Positions 1-11,093 of a stretch of DNA of 64,000 nucleotides are shown piece after piece. The notes beneath the pieces are model-generated. The model did not search any database, was not told the origin of the DNA, and saw only the letters and a program-made list of their open reading frames with translations. A program made the position numbers and the translations under genes. Each line of letters opens with the position of its first letter. Within the stretch, counting starts at the first letter, position 1. This stretch comes from Isoetes taiwanensis (lineage: Eukaryota > Streptophyta > Lycopodiopsida > Isoetales > Isoetaceae). Location of the stretch: assembly GCA_021234155.1 (NCBI GenBank), contig JAJEKV010000100.1, positions 3,076,116-3,140,115 of the forward strand, written 5' to 3'.

Positions 1-941
1 AGGTAAATAGTCTCTTTCTGATAGATCTCCTTCCCCCATACTTTTAACCAATTCTTTATATTTATCGAGGTCCTAACCCACCAATCCATCCACCCGATAT
101 CATTACTAGGCTTATCTTCCATGTCCAGTATCTGAGCTAACTTGGCAAGGAAATCCTCATGATCCAACAGATTAGTATTAAGCTTAAAATAGGAATTCCT
201 TTTCCTCTGATTATTGTTGGCATTGATGGTAATAAGCTGAGGATAGTGATCAGAGATAGTGTAATTCGAGAGATTGGATACCCTAGAGCTGCTGTTCCAT
301 AAGGATTCACTAAGGTAAAACCTGTCATGGAGACAACAGATAGGCTGAATTCTGTGATTATTCCAGCTATAGGAATGAGGGACCACTCTTGCCAAATTTA
401 AGTGGTGGCCTGTCAGCAAAGTCATCCACTTATCATTCTCTTCCCCACTAAGGGCTCTGAAATTAGCACTCCTCATATAGTCATGAGTAACCATATTAAA
501 GTCTCCCCCCATTATAATCTCATCATAAGGGATACTATTCAAACTGTTAGAAATAATATTCCATAGCTGGGCCCTCTCAGCCGGCTGATGATAGGCATAA
601 ATATTCACCAGAGCAATCCTATTGTTCCCTATATTGCCATGCAAAATCTGCCACCTCTTACTATCATCATGCATCATTTGAATATCACTTAAATTAATCC
701 TATTATGCCATGCAATAGAAATACCTGCCGAAGAATTGTTTGCTTTCAGAGACCACTGATTAAAGTTAGTAGGCAACACTTCTCTAATTATATTATCAAT
801 ACTGTCATCATGGATCTTGTGCTCTTGGAAAAGAATGAAATCTAAATTCATGGACACAAGACAAACCTTCAACCTCCCTCTTTTCAGATTAGAATTAATT
901 CCCTGCAAGTTCCAGGTAATTCCCTTGAGATTTATGTCCAT
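1..941 (-). CDS. LINE ORF2, N-terminal AP endonuclease domain (partial, open at window edge)
   Basis: Reading the minus strand from the ATG at 941-939, the frame stays open for about 313 codons to the window edge with no stop. It shows the order of an APE-type endonuclease of plant L1 LINEs: TWNLQGIN near the N-terminus, QEHKI with the metal-binding Glu near residue 40, IYAYHQP, GGDFN, YSWNN, DRFY and SDHYP near residue 240. In this family the enzyme nicks target DNA to prime reverse transcription; the RT domain would lie off the left end. The ATG overlaps the ORF1 stop by a few bases (ATGGACATAA), a normal ORF1/ORF2 arrangement. The intact frame suggests a young insertion. Catalytic activity is not shown. 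Confidence 0.9.
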   Translation of the reverse strand, partial: MDINLKGITWNLQGINSNLKRGRLKVCLVSMNLDFILFQEHKIHDDSIDNIIREVLPTNFNQWSLKANNSSAGISIAWHNRINLSDIQMMHDDSKRWQILHGNIGNNRIALVNIYAYHQPAERAQLWNIISNSLNSIPYDEIIMGGDFNMVTHDYMRSANFRALSGEENDKWMTLLTGHHLNLARVVPHSYSWNNHRIQPICCLHDRFYLSESLWNSSSRVSNLSNYTISDHYPQLITINANNNQRKRNSYFKLNTNLLDHEDFLAKLAQILDMEDKPSNDIGWMDWWVRTSINIKNWLKVWGKEIYQKETIY

Positions 942-2895
942 TTAACTGGGGGTCTGGTTTTCCTAGGGGACCTTCTGGGTGGTCCCGTGATCATATTCTT
1001 CTCGTTTCCTTTTCCCTTCTTCCTTCTTCTTGTAACAAGGTGCCATTCCAGGCTCTGAAATTGATCCTGATCCAGTTCCTGATCAGAATTTTCAGAGTCC
1101 TCATTCATATCTATGAGCCAAGAGTTGGGCACCACCTGCCCGCTAGTACTTATGGAGGAAACCACAAAGTTAGTGGGATCAATACAAATAAGAAGCTTGG
1201 GAGGAAATTGCACAATAATTCTGCCTTCTTGGTCGATCCCCTGAAGATTGGGGATAGGTAGAGAAGGAGGAGTGGGGTCTTGGATAACCATGATTTCCTT
1301 GCTACTACCACTTCCTTCCTCTTTTTCCTCAACAATTCTGTTTTTGGGTTTCCAGACCTGATGCTTCTGATCAGGGATTTTTCCCTGACTTTCTCCTTAC
1401 CCTTATTGTTTATAGTCTCCCTCTGAAAATTAGCCACGGGCTCTTTAGAGTAGGATATTTGGAGATCAATAAATTTAGAGCTGCTAATTTTGCAGGGAAT
1501 TTTATCTACCCAGGGGGAGTGAATTTTTTTCTGAATACACACTGCCGGGATGCTGGTTTGAGGGATGGAGATTTGAATGACCTCTCCTAATTTACTAGCA
1601 ATGGCATTCAAATGGGAAACAGTCCAAAAACCAGGAGGGAGATTAGTACTGGAGATCCAAGTGGTAGTTGCAACTGTCGAAAAATCCCCAGGAACATAAT
1701 TCGGGTCCCATTTCATCAGATACACCATCATACCAAGAATAGAATGGATTTTTCTGGAATGGATATGGTTCACATTCCTCTCCTCCCTACATATGATTTG
1801 GAAAGTTTTTTGATCCAATTTAAGAATGGATAGAATAGGGATGGCCTGAGATTTTGTTATCCAATACTTAACCTCCCCGATAGAAGGGCACTTTTGAGGG
1901 AAGTGGATCAGAATACCATGCTTAGAATTTCTAATAATAGCAGAGTTGTCATTAATAGCATCCAAATCAAGAAGGTCCTCACAATCCTTATTAGAAATAG
2001 TACTAGAATTAGAAGGATTAGAAAGCAAAGCATTCTTATAAGATTTACCATTGATTTTGTCGTATATGCCTATAACTGGAACCGAAGACTTCAGCATTTG
2101 ATCAGAGATTTTCGTTCTATTCTTATCCAGGTTCTTTCTCGAAAGCATGTTACAGTTGGTACACTCACAACTGCCTGCCTCAATCGGATGGAAATAGCCA
2201 TTGCTATCCTGTATCTCGCATTTATTAGTCGCTTCAAGGGGGTACTGGTAAGCCATATACTCCATGTCCACATCCTTAAGAGCGTCACTGTCAAAAGTTG
2301 GCCTTTTGTTTTTGAACTCCCTCCGAAAGTTTTCTATGACATGGTCATCTGCCTCCTCCCATATTTTGACCAACCTGAAAGAAGCCTTTGATTTCCACCC
2401 TAAATCTTCTAATTCTTCAGCCAGACCCTTTGCTGCTTGCAACATTTCCGTCATTGATCTTCTAAAAATCTGATTCTTGAGACTGCAGCAGTCCTCTTTG
2501 GAGTGACCCGATTTAACCCTGATCAATTGGTATAGAAGAAGGTCCATTTCCTGAAGTTTCTGAAGCATCTGCCATACCAGATCTCTATCACTTGCCTTTC
2601 CCTCAGCATACTGGTTTTCCAGCCTCTGCATTTCCAACCTGCAAACTATAATCTGACCCTCCTTTTGTATCCCCATGCAAACTGCAGCGGCTTCCTGTTG
2701 TTCTCGGATAATATCAAAAGCAGCTTTAAGTTCTTTCATCTTAACCCATGTTTGATCTTTCTTACTATCGAGCACAAAGATTTGATCCCAGTATTTGATT
2801 ACCAAAATGGGATCCACATCCTTATACTCATAGGGAATCCTAGTTGAAGAGGAACTCCCTGCCTTTGGTTTCTCTGTGGTGGCTTTTGGCTTCAT
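932..2895 (-). pseudogene. LINE ORF1 (gag-like, DUF4283-type), one frameshift
   Basis: Two overlapping minus-strand frames (2895 to about 1380, then to 932) form one ORF1 of about 650 residues. The N-terminal half is charged and predicted helical. A Cys cluster (CECTNC) follows in the middle. The region with KWDPNY, LPPGFWTVSHLNAIASKLG and similar motifs is the DUF4283-like fold that binds LINE RNA in plant L1 ORF1 proteins. The C-terminal tail is basic (RRRKKGKG). The frame breaks in a five-T run at 1378-1382: downstream the other frame gives the expected VWKPK linker. A single-base deletion explains it; sequencing error in the homopolymer is the alternative. Otherwise the gene is open. Confidence 0.85.
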
Positions 2896-3138
2896 GGCAG
2901 GAAGATCAACCCGGAGAAAAGAAGATAGCGGGATTAGACGAGCCCGCCTAGGAAAGAAGAAGAGTGAAAGGCCTTCTGCAGCCCCAACACAGACACCAAG
3001 GAGAGGACAAGAAGAACAGTACCCGAAAAGGACCTAAAAAATCTTAAAAAATCTAAGAAATAAAAGAAAGCCAAAGGACGCCTTTTCACTGAAATTCTCT
3101 AACCCACTGCACGGAACCCCAAAAAACTGTCAAGGGTT

Positions 3139-3615
3139 CTAATTAGCTATAGAAAACCTCCAAACCACCGTATCAATTCCTGGAATGGTTCTTGCTGGTT
3201 CCATGTCGAAGAATGTGGCCCAATGGTAAATTGGCTCAACCCCGAATTCCACAGGACAACTCATAAGAAAGAGGTTTCTTTCGAAACTGTTTCCCAGGCT
3301 CAGGAAAGGCTGTGAATTATGTATGGCAACCCTTATGGATCCTTCCCTGTCAAAGCAAAGGATGCACAAATAGAATAAATTAAAACTAATTCTGCAAAAA
3401 CCAACTCTGGATCTTGTTTCAAAGGCTAATCTGATCAAATTTTCAACTATCAACACCGAATCATGATGATCCCAAGGAATTTGAGGGAACCCCAACCCCT
3501 GGAAAACAGCCTCTAGCAAGGCCTCATCCATCAGGGCTGTAAAATTCCCGGCAAATCCTCGAAAATTCGGGTCGGTGAGGAGAGGCGCGAGCTTCATTTT
3601 CTCCGCAATGGGCAA
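3139..3615 (-). CDS. Unrecognised 158-residue ORF next to the LINE 5' end
   Basis: An uninterrupted ORF starting MPIAEKMKLAPLL and ending VVWRFSIAN. It has a hydrophobic stretch near residues 78-93 and no motif I recognise. It ends about 240 bp upstream of LINE ORF1 on the same strand, so it could be an upstream ORF of the LINE or part of the DNA the LINE entered. Composition looks like coding sequence, but I cannot name a family. Confidence 0.35.
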   Translation of the reverse strand: MPIAEKMKLAPLLTDPNFRGFAGNFTALMDEALLEAVFQGLGFPQIPWDHHDSVLIVENLIRLAFETRSRVGFCRISFNLFYLCILCFDREGSIRVAIHNSQPFLSLGNSFERNLFLMSCPVEFGVEPIYHWATFFDMEPARTIPGIDTVVWRFSIAN

Positions 3616-3749
3616 CTCTTAAATGTTAGTTCCTATCAAAGCCCATCATCGTTTCCTTAATTATGTTTACTGCATATTCTGGACTCCTTATAGAGATCGG
3701 ATCTCCATTACTGTAACTGTCAAAGTTAGAAGTCCATCACCTGCCATTT

Positions 3750-3890
3750 GATGTAGCTGGTGTATTTGGTGGCTCTTTATTATTCAGTGCTATGCATGGT
3801 TCTCTAGTAACTTCAAGTTTGATCCAAGAGACCACGGAGAATGAATCTGTTAATGCAGGCTATAAGTTTGGTCAAGAGGAAGAAACTTAT
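3750..3890 (+). pseudogene. psbA: Plastid psbA fragment (NUPT)
   Basis: The plus strand translates to [43 protein letters not shown], which is the D1 protein of photosystem II across the well-known TTENES/GYRFGQEEET segment. It is an internal piece without start or stop. One extra codon after GGSL and Q for R in the LIRETTENES segment show decay. Such a piece inside nuclear transposon sequence is a plastid-to-nucleus transfer. It ends abruptly before the NIVAAHGYFG segment. Confidence 0.9.
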
Positions 3891-4536
3891 TTTGCATGTA
3901 TTAAGCATATAGCTAGCGTTTGTTCTGAGCCAAGATCAAACCCCTCTTTAACAACAGAGATTTGAACTGTTAGGTTATGAGAAGCGTAACGGGAGAAGGC
4001 AGAGATGGAAACAGAAAATGAGAGACGAGAGGCTCTGACATTCAAAACAATGTGCTCATTTGCTAAGCCGTGATAAAGGGCAAATACAAAGAATTTGTTG
4101 TTCATTTTTTATCAATCATTCCAATTTAGTTTAGCTCAGCCTTATCTTTCTCCTGCTCATCGGTCATCTGAGATTCATCTCGTCATATCATACATAATAG
4201 AAGAGTCAGTATGAAGTAAGAACGGAAGCAGATACGTCTATCACACTCGTACAATCCTCGTTCACCTACGGGATACGGAGATGGAACAAAGATAGATGAG
4301 ATAGATGTTAACAAAAAGAATAATTTATCATGGCTTGGAGTCCATCAGAATAATTTGCCACTATTTTGTCGATACCAGCGAAAAGAAATGAACAACACTA
4401 AAACAACCATTGTTTAAAGCAGTTGTGTTGTTGGGGGACTACCTTCTTATCTTTTGGCCTACTGAAACAGAATGCTAGCTCTCCGAAGCGAGCGAAGGCA
4501 TGGTCCACCTTCCGCTGAATGTTATGTTGAAAGGGG

Positions 4537-4824
4537 GGATAGATGGGGCGATTCAAGTGAGATCCATGGGGATTTGACCTTCCATTCACTCGTGGGATCC
4601 GGGCGGTCCAGGGGGGGCCAGTCATTTATGGCTCCTCTCTTCCTGAGAATCCATACATCCCTTATCAGTGTATGGATAGCTATCTCTCGAGCACAGGTTT
4701 CAACCAAGATGTGAAAAATGGAGCATCTAATAACGCATCGCATCTTCATGGACCAGGAACTACGAGATTACCCACGGAAGTCTTTCATTCCGGGTGACGG
4801 AGGATCGGATCGTATCATTTGAGC
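4537..4824 (+). pseudogene. trnI-GAU: Plastid trnI-GAU group II intron fragment (NUPT)
   Basis: The stretch GGATAGATGGGGCGATTC, then CACTCGTGGGATCCGGGCGG, ATCCATACATCCCTTATCAG and TATCTCTCGAGCACAGGTTT, then AACTACGAGAT and GGTGACGGA matches the 5' half of the plastid trnI-GAU intron in the rRNA operon spacer as I remember it from seed plants. The tRNA exons are absent. With psbA about 650 bp upstream on the same strand, this suggests a rearranged plastid fragment. Bases 3891-4536 may also be organellar, but I cannot place them. Confidence 0.85.
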
Positions 4825-4859
4825 TATTTCCGCTTCTTCCCCGCCTCAATGCGGGGAAA

Positions 4860-6830
4860 CAACAATCAATATTATCTTCCCTAGAAGCCTAACCAAGACC
4901 GGATCCAACCAAGGGCACAAATGGTCTCCACTGGTATGGTATTCAACCATGCTACAACAAAAGCTGCAACTTGGTGTTGTGGTGGTGTGAACCCCGCCAT
5001 AAGAGCTTCTTAGGATTCTTGCGCCAGTTTGGGATGTTTGGGAAAAATGGTTTGGGATGTTTGGGAAAAATGGTGTAGCGGATGGTGTAGCGGAGGGAGG
5101 GAGGTGACATGGGTGTGTGTGGACATGACCGATGGAAGGCAGGCGTGAAGTGCCAACTTGGTGAGTGATGGGAAGGGAGCCGGGTGGAATTATGAGAATT
5201 TGGTGGTGTGGGAGGAAGTAGTGACGGATGAGGGCTTGAAAGTGGCCTCCCACGGAAACTTGAGAAATGGAAGTGGTACCGGGCGGTCCATTTCTTGGAG
5301 AAGACGATAGAACATCATTTGGGGCCAATCTATGTGGTGTTTGGAATGTGTAGCGGAGGACCAAAGTTATAGAAAGGCTTATTGATATGGGTGTTCTTGA
5401 TAGAATACCCAAAATTTTCGCCATGCAATTTTTACAAAGGTTTCGTGAGGCTTGTCGATATTGGTCGAGACGATGGACATTGGCATGATAGCGAGTGCAC
5501 CAAACTCTTGTGACATCGATATCACATATAGCGGACCATGATACACAAAGGGTGTGTAAGGAATATGAAATACCCTAAAACTGCAAATAATGTTGAGTCA
5601 ATCTAAATATGGTGCCATCGACCACAAGTGGTGTAACTCATGGGTCGTTAACGATATTATTAAGGAACTGGCCGTGAATCAATGGATTTGGAGCCTAAGT
5701 TCCATTTTGAGAATTCGTAAAGCTGGTGTCGCTCAAATACTTCTTTCTTTATTTGGGCCAACAAGTGCTTCTACCTGAAGTGGGCCAAGAAGGAGACATG
5801 CAAAAAGGGCTTCCGGACTGGGGAGCGTGAGCTTGTAGTGTAGAAAATCTTGGGCAAATGCATATGGGAATGTGATGCGCTGAACGGTGAGGGCCAAAGG
5901 CGGAAGACGAAAATGAAAGCACGGAGGACGGCGCTAGAGGAAAACGAAAAGCATGATGAAGCCCAACTGGAGGCGAAGAGGTATGAAGAGTGCGAACGGA
6001 ACCGGTTGGATGGTGCCAAAAGTCAAAAGATGCGAAGAAGGGTATTGAAAGGCAAAATTTGGCTAAGTCCCAAAAAGCGTAAGGGAGAAGCAATGAACGG
6101 TGAGGATGAGGCGGAAAGAAAGATCGGATGGGACGATGGCAAAGGACACCCATTAATGTTCACAGGCGTGGAAAGAAGGAATGGCATTCAATGCTGGCAA
6201 CTCAAGTGGGATATCATTAAAAGAATGTGTCGGAAGGTACCATGGCTAGATATCTTGTGAAGCAATTCTCCTTTTAGAAAACGACCTTGCATTGCAAAAC
6301 ACGTTGGCGATTTGTGTGATTGGTCCACGTCGACAAGGAGTTCCTCGCTTAGCTATATAAGACGAACCGAGAGAAACAAAGGCATCCGATGGGCGCTCGG
6401 TATGGGTTTCACTGGCTTGAACGAAGATTGCACAATGCCCACTAACCGCTGAGTGGATCACTTGTAAGATGAATTGTTCGGATCTCGGCGCCGCCACAAC
6501 CGCATTCGCATGGAGCGGGGTGGTGTGTTGGGATGGCTGAACATCCCGCCGAAGACCAACGGGATGGAGGTGGTTACGCACCTTCTTGGGATCCGGAAGT
6601 AAACCTCTACCATCTCCTCCGCATCACCTCAAAGCTCCGGAACCCGTAGTAGAGGGTTTTTCCTCTTAGGACTTAGTAGATAGGGCTCGGGAGCCCGTTT
6701 TTGTATATATAAGGCGTGCCCATAGCGAAAATAGCTGGGCGGCGCCCACATTTTGTAAAAAATCTCCACTATAATATAATCTACACGCCTTTCTAGTCAC
6801 TTTCGTGGTGTGTGCTTCTTGAACTGTCTA
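4860..6830. other. Unassigned region with weak coding remnants and two TATA-like sites
   Basis: No reading frame is convincingly conserved. TATA-like sites in similar context occur at about 6350 (GCTATATAAGACG) and 6705 (GTATATATAAGGCG), both reading plus, so part of this may be an LTR or promoter of an unrecognised element. It abuts the 3' end of the minus-strand gypsy pol near 6830, where that element's 3' LTR should be. No LTR copy matching the right-hand candidate LTR is seen. Confidence 0.3.
5850..6260 (+). CDS. Lys/Arg/Glu-rich ORF, possible Myb/SANT-like fragment
   Basis: A 136-residue ORF (MGKCIWECDALNGEG...) with a highly charged middle resembling a coiled linker and a C-terminal segment RRNGIQCWQLKWDIIKRMCR. 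The N-G-x-Q-C-x4-K-W-D-x-I pattern resembles the third helix of SANT/trihelix domains in plant transcription factors and Harbinger accessory proteins. The resemblance is short, so this is tentative. No partner transposase is adjacent. Confidence 0.3.
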   Translation: MGKCIWECDALNGEGQRRKTKMKARRTALEENEKHDEAQLEAKRYEECERNRLDGAKSQKMRRRVLKGKIWLSPKKRKGEAMNGEDEAERKIGWDDGKGHPLMFTGVERRNGIQCWQLKWDIIKRMCRKVPWLDIL

Positions 6831-6859
6831 CAGTGTTGATGTTCACTTTACGTGTGATG

Positions 6860-7900
6860 AAATGCTTTGAGGCTAAAACCATTAACCAATGTAGGTAATG
6901 GAGTGCCATCTAACTCAGCTAGTTGGAAAAACGCTTGGTCTAACCACTTGAACAATTTGATAAGGGCAAGCCAACGAAACTTGAGTTTACCCTAAAATTT
7001 TTTGTACTGAATCATAAGAAGAACCAAATCTCCTTCTTTGAATGTTTTTTTTGTCTTCAAACGCTTGTCATGTAAAGATTTTTGCAATCTGTTGTCCATG
7101 AAGAACACCTAATATAAGCATCCCTTTCAAGTTCATCCAACTCGTTCTAATTGATAGACCCGTTTTTGAGAGCAGTTGGTGGATTATGAGCGAGCTTGAT
7201 TGAAACTGGAGTGTTGGAAGGATGTATTCAAATGGCATGAGAGCTTCCTCACCATAAACCAATTTAAAAGGAGAGTGACCCGTAGCAATCTTGAAACAAG
7301 TATTGTAGGCCCAAAGAACGATGGGGGAAGTTTTATTCCGCTAATGCACGTGAAGCGTCACAAATTTTCTTGAGAATGGTGACCGTAGTTTTGTTGGTGC
7401 TTTACGCCAACCCATTGCCTTGAGGATAGTAAGGTGTGCTCTTGTGATGATGTATCGGGGAGATAATCCGTCAGCTCCTGATAGTATGATTGATGAAATG
7501 AACACCATCGTCATGACCAGCTCAGGTAGAGGCCGTAAATCAGCGTGATAATGTGTTGATAGAGGACTCGAAAGTGCTTGCGGCGGTGTTGTGCGAAGGG
7601 TACAAGCTTCCCGCCCATTTTGGTGGCGTGGTCGCTGAGAACTTGAGAATGTATCGCACGAAAGTGTGCCTCGCAGAGGATCTATAACCCTGAGTCCATT
7701 CCCCATTTCTTTGAAGGGAAGTGGCGTGGCGGCCGGGCGTCAAGGAAGCCACGCGTCACGGGCGTTGCACGTCCACCAAGCTGCGTCACACGTCGGGCGT
7801 GGGCGTGAGCATCTTTGAAGAGCGTGGGCCAATAATACCCCGGCGAGAAGGATTTTTGCGTGTCGTGGGTGTCACCATGAAAATGACCACCACCGAGCCC
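6860..7900 (-). pseudogene. Ty3/gypsy integrase, degenerate
   Basis: Reading the minus strand with frame changes gives YYPQGNGLA-STNK near 7430, the classical segment around the third catalytic residue of gypsy integrases, then ITILKKICD, TSPIVLWAYNT, TGHSPFKLVYG and EALMPFEY, the usual integrase-core end. It finishes at NGFSLKAFHH just before 6860. Integrase inserts the cDNA into host chromosomes; this copy has several stops and cannot act. Confidence 0.75.
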
Positions 7901-8177
7901 TTGATGAGCTTCTCAAACAATAGCTGGAACTTCATGAGGTAGAACACAGTCGGTTGATGGTGTCCTTACCCTTTTTGTAGAGATGTCCGGCAACCATGGT
8001 GTAGTCACGGACCTCTGAGAGAAATGATAGCCCGGCAGGATTGTCGCCATTGGCGGAAAGGCGTCTCGTCTTCCGTGGAAGAGCACACGCGGAGGAGGTA
8101 CTTCTTGAAAATCCCATGTGAACCAATGTGGTGTTCTTGTGACTAAAAGAGTTGAGCATCAGGGAAGGCCTCAGACC

Positions 8178-9502
8178 TCATTGCGGGATCATCCGTGTGG
8201 ATGCGTGAAGATAATCCGAACAACATGAGACGGCCCGCCTTATGAGCGATTTCAAAAGGAGCAAATTCTTGGAGAAAAAGGACCAAACGAGCAATGCGGC
8301 CCGTGGGCGTGGACTTTGTTGATCAAATAGAGGAGTGCTTTGGTGGTCCACAAAGAACTTGATTTGACTGCCCAAAAGGTAATGACGGAAGCGTTGGACC
8401 ACGAAAATGAGACCCAAAGCTTCACGCTCAGGTAAGCGAGAATAGTTCGGCGCCGCCAGAATTGAGTTTTCGGCCGGCTAAGTGTTTGGTTTGTCGTTAA
8501 TGCGCATCATATTCTTGAGAAAGAAACTGGCTCCAATAGCAAACGCCGACATCGACATGAACATGAAAGGGCTTGTCCCATTGAGGAGGAACAAGAACCC
8601 ACTGAGTAAGCAAAAAAGCTTGTTTGTTGAGAAGCAACTTCACTTTCAGGAATTCAAGCCCGGGTGGATTCATCACCCGTAGTCTATGAATGGGATGCCG
8701 CAATGGCTGCCAGTCCAGGTATGAAGGTGGAGTAATAATTGACTTTTCCCGGAAGGAGCGTGTCTCCTTGATATTGGTTTAAGCTTGAGCCTTGAGCACT
8801 AACCCATTTTTGGCGATCGGTGGTGATTCCCCCTTTCTTGACAACATGGCCTAACAAAACACGGACGGAAGACGAAAGGTGCATTTCTCGATTGAGACTA
8901 ATGCCGGACTCATCACATTTCGGAAGGCGAAGTTCAACTTATCCAAATGGTCAGCCATGGAACTAGAGGCGCAGAAGTCATCTTGAAAATTTGCAAGAAG
9001 GGGATTTTCCTTCATGAAATCATGAAAACCGAGAGCATGATGCGTTGAAACGTGGAAGGAGAGTTGGATAATCCAAAGGAACCACCTTGTAGGCAAAAGT
9101 GCCCCACACGGGTGGTGAAAGTGGTCTTGAGTTGATCAGATTCTTTGATGGAGATCCGATTGTAGCGGAAAAAACCATCCATAAAGGAGTACATCTCATG
9201 GCCAGCCACTTCTTCGAACTTGGTGCATGAAGGGAAGTGGAAAATCATCACCTCCGTGCTTTGATTGAGTTTCCGATAGTCCACCGCACGCCGATCTTAC
9301 CATTGTGCTTAAGGGCAATGACGATGGGGCTCACCCATTGAGAATGTTTGACCTCATAGATCAAACTGCAGACCAAGGAGTTTGTCAATTTCCGCCTTGA
9401 CGATCCGGATGAATTAGGGTTGAGCTGTCTGGCGTTGCTACACTGGTCGTGCATCAGATTTGGTAGGAATGGTGAGTTCCCCAAGCGTTTGTTGATGCCC
9501 AA
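8178..9502 (-). pseudogene. Ty3/gypsy reverse transcriptase and RNase H, degenerate
   Basis: RT motifs appear in overlapping frames: MDYRKLNQST at 9284, a degraded FMDGFFRYNRI (D-G-x-S-G-Y-N-Q-I type) and FGLSNSPSTFQRIM near 9080, then RNase H-like YLLGSQIKFFVDHQS near 8340. The catalytic YxDD box is not legible. Order and strand match the flanking protease and integrase. At least four frame changes are needed. Confidence 0.75.
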
Positions 9503-9979
9503 GATCTTTGTAACCTGTGAAAATGTGTTTGAATTTTTTGAACAGCGTGGCCTGTTTTGATAAGGAGCCTAAGATTTGCGCGAATGCGGACAGGTTGATT
9601 GTTGCCAACGCCCACAATCTCAACTTCCGGAGTCCGAATATGGGGTATTATTACTTGATCCCCGGACAATGTGTGCAGGAGGTTGGAGCATAACCGATCG
9701 TGTAATGCGTTGCGTGGTGAAAAAGAGAGGTTGCTCGGTGTCATCTGAGCGCGATTTCCTTCATGACGTGGACATCAGCAGGGTAAGCAGGAGGTTCAAA
9801 GATCCTAAAAGTGATCAACGCTGGATTCGAACATTGCAAGGTTAGGTAGGGTCAAGCAAAGGCAGCCCGCTCGGGTCCCCATCAAGAGTCATTTCCCCAA
9901 GGATCAAGCATATTCGGGTAGGATGACGAGGCATCCCTCGCAGGTGGAGCCTGAACTTGATAAATATTCTCGAGCTTCT

Positions 9980-10390
9980 TCAACTGTGTCCGAGAGAAGG
10001 TTCCGCATTGTCAATGTAAAATGATCCCGCTTCGCTTGGTAAGTCCATGGTGGCATTGAGATGACCATCAGTGATGACTAACTGGTCCGTGGCCCAGTAA
10101 TGGATACTCTTTGCCTGGCGGAGAAAAGGTCTGCCTACCAGCATTTCATAGTCACCTGGATCTTCGCCAGCTTTCCAAACGCCAAATTCCATGGGAAAAC
10201 GGAGATCACCAATGTTGATGTGAAGAATAGGTGTGACGCCTTGAGGTCTCGTGATATGGCCATTAGCCAATTTGATGTCATATGGGGCACGAAAGAGTTG
10301 TGTGATGCCCATTTGTTTGCGGAGTTTATCCGTGATGAGACTGCGCTACCTCCATCGATTTGAACATGGTTGACTTGCTGATTTCCCACC
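9980..10390 (-). pseudogene. Ty3/gypsy aspartic protease region
   Basis: The minus strand reads VQIDGGSAV, the D-G-G-S form of the aspartic-protease active site seen in some plant gypsy elements, then, after a frame change, DIKLANG, LHINIGDLRFPMEFGVW and YEMLVGRPFLRQAKSIHYW (I-G-R-P-F-L type). The protease would release Gag and Pol proteins. Frame changes near 10312 and 10135 break it. Confidence 0.7.
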
Positions 10391-11093
10391 GTGGCATGGA
10401 CCGTGGGTGTAGAGGTAGCCACAGCCCCAACTAAAACAGTTGGGAGTGGTAATCGGTCCTTGAGAGCGTGACGAGTTTTTAAAATGGTTGCCAAGCTTAA
10501 AGGAATTTTGATCTTGGCGAGCTCCTCTTGGAGTTCGAGGTACATGAGAAAAAGGATCTCATTGGTTCCACTGGTGCGGGGAGTGCGTGGCGGGAAGCGG
10601 CAACTTCTTTGAGTAAGTCAACCTCGGCCGCAATATTGGGATATGTCCGGTGAGGCGTGGAGGTTGAGATGTTGAGGGGTATCTTGTCTTTGTTGAGCTC
10701 TAGTGGTGGCATGAACATTTGCCAATGTCGCGGCCTTCACAAAATTTGCATGAGATTCAAAATGCTTTGGCGAACTTTGGGCATGACATTTGGCATGAGC
10801 TTTTCCAAGTCGGTGCAAAGTGAACCTTTTTTTTCCCTCATGAGGAATGGTGTCAACCGCAAAGGCGGGGTTGCGTGTCCTTCCAATAATAGTCAAGGGA
10901 CGTGATGCCTTGGTGCAGCGTGAAACTAGACCAACCCAATTTGACGTTTGTCTTTGGAGGATTAAGTGCCCAAAAATTTCCTCTTGGGGCTTGTTGATCC
11001 AAATTGAGGTTGATTTGCCGGAGCTGGTTGATAAGCGTGATTCTTTGAGCTCTTGGTGGCTTCTTAAGAACCGGTCACTGGCCTTGTTTGCCA

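Larger units (their letters stand above)
1..3130 (-). mobile_element. L1-type LINE, 5' portion (5' UTR, ORF1, start of ORF2)
   Basis: ORF1 and the ORF2 endonuclease lie head to tail on the minus strand with overlapping stop and start. Bases 2896 to about 3130 are the apparent 5' UTR with no ORF. The element runs off the left edge, so the RT, 3' tail and target duplication cannot be seen. The right border is an estimate because no duplication can be matched. Confidence 0.8.

Noticed and set aside
4537-4824. A functional trnI gene
   Set aside because: Only intron sequence is present; neither tRNA exon can be found.
4846-5424. 192-residue minus-strand ORF next to the plastid insert
   Set aside because: Low-complexity Pro/Ser/His composition from a G/T-rich plus strand, overlaps the plastid fragment edge, and shows no recognisable motif.
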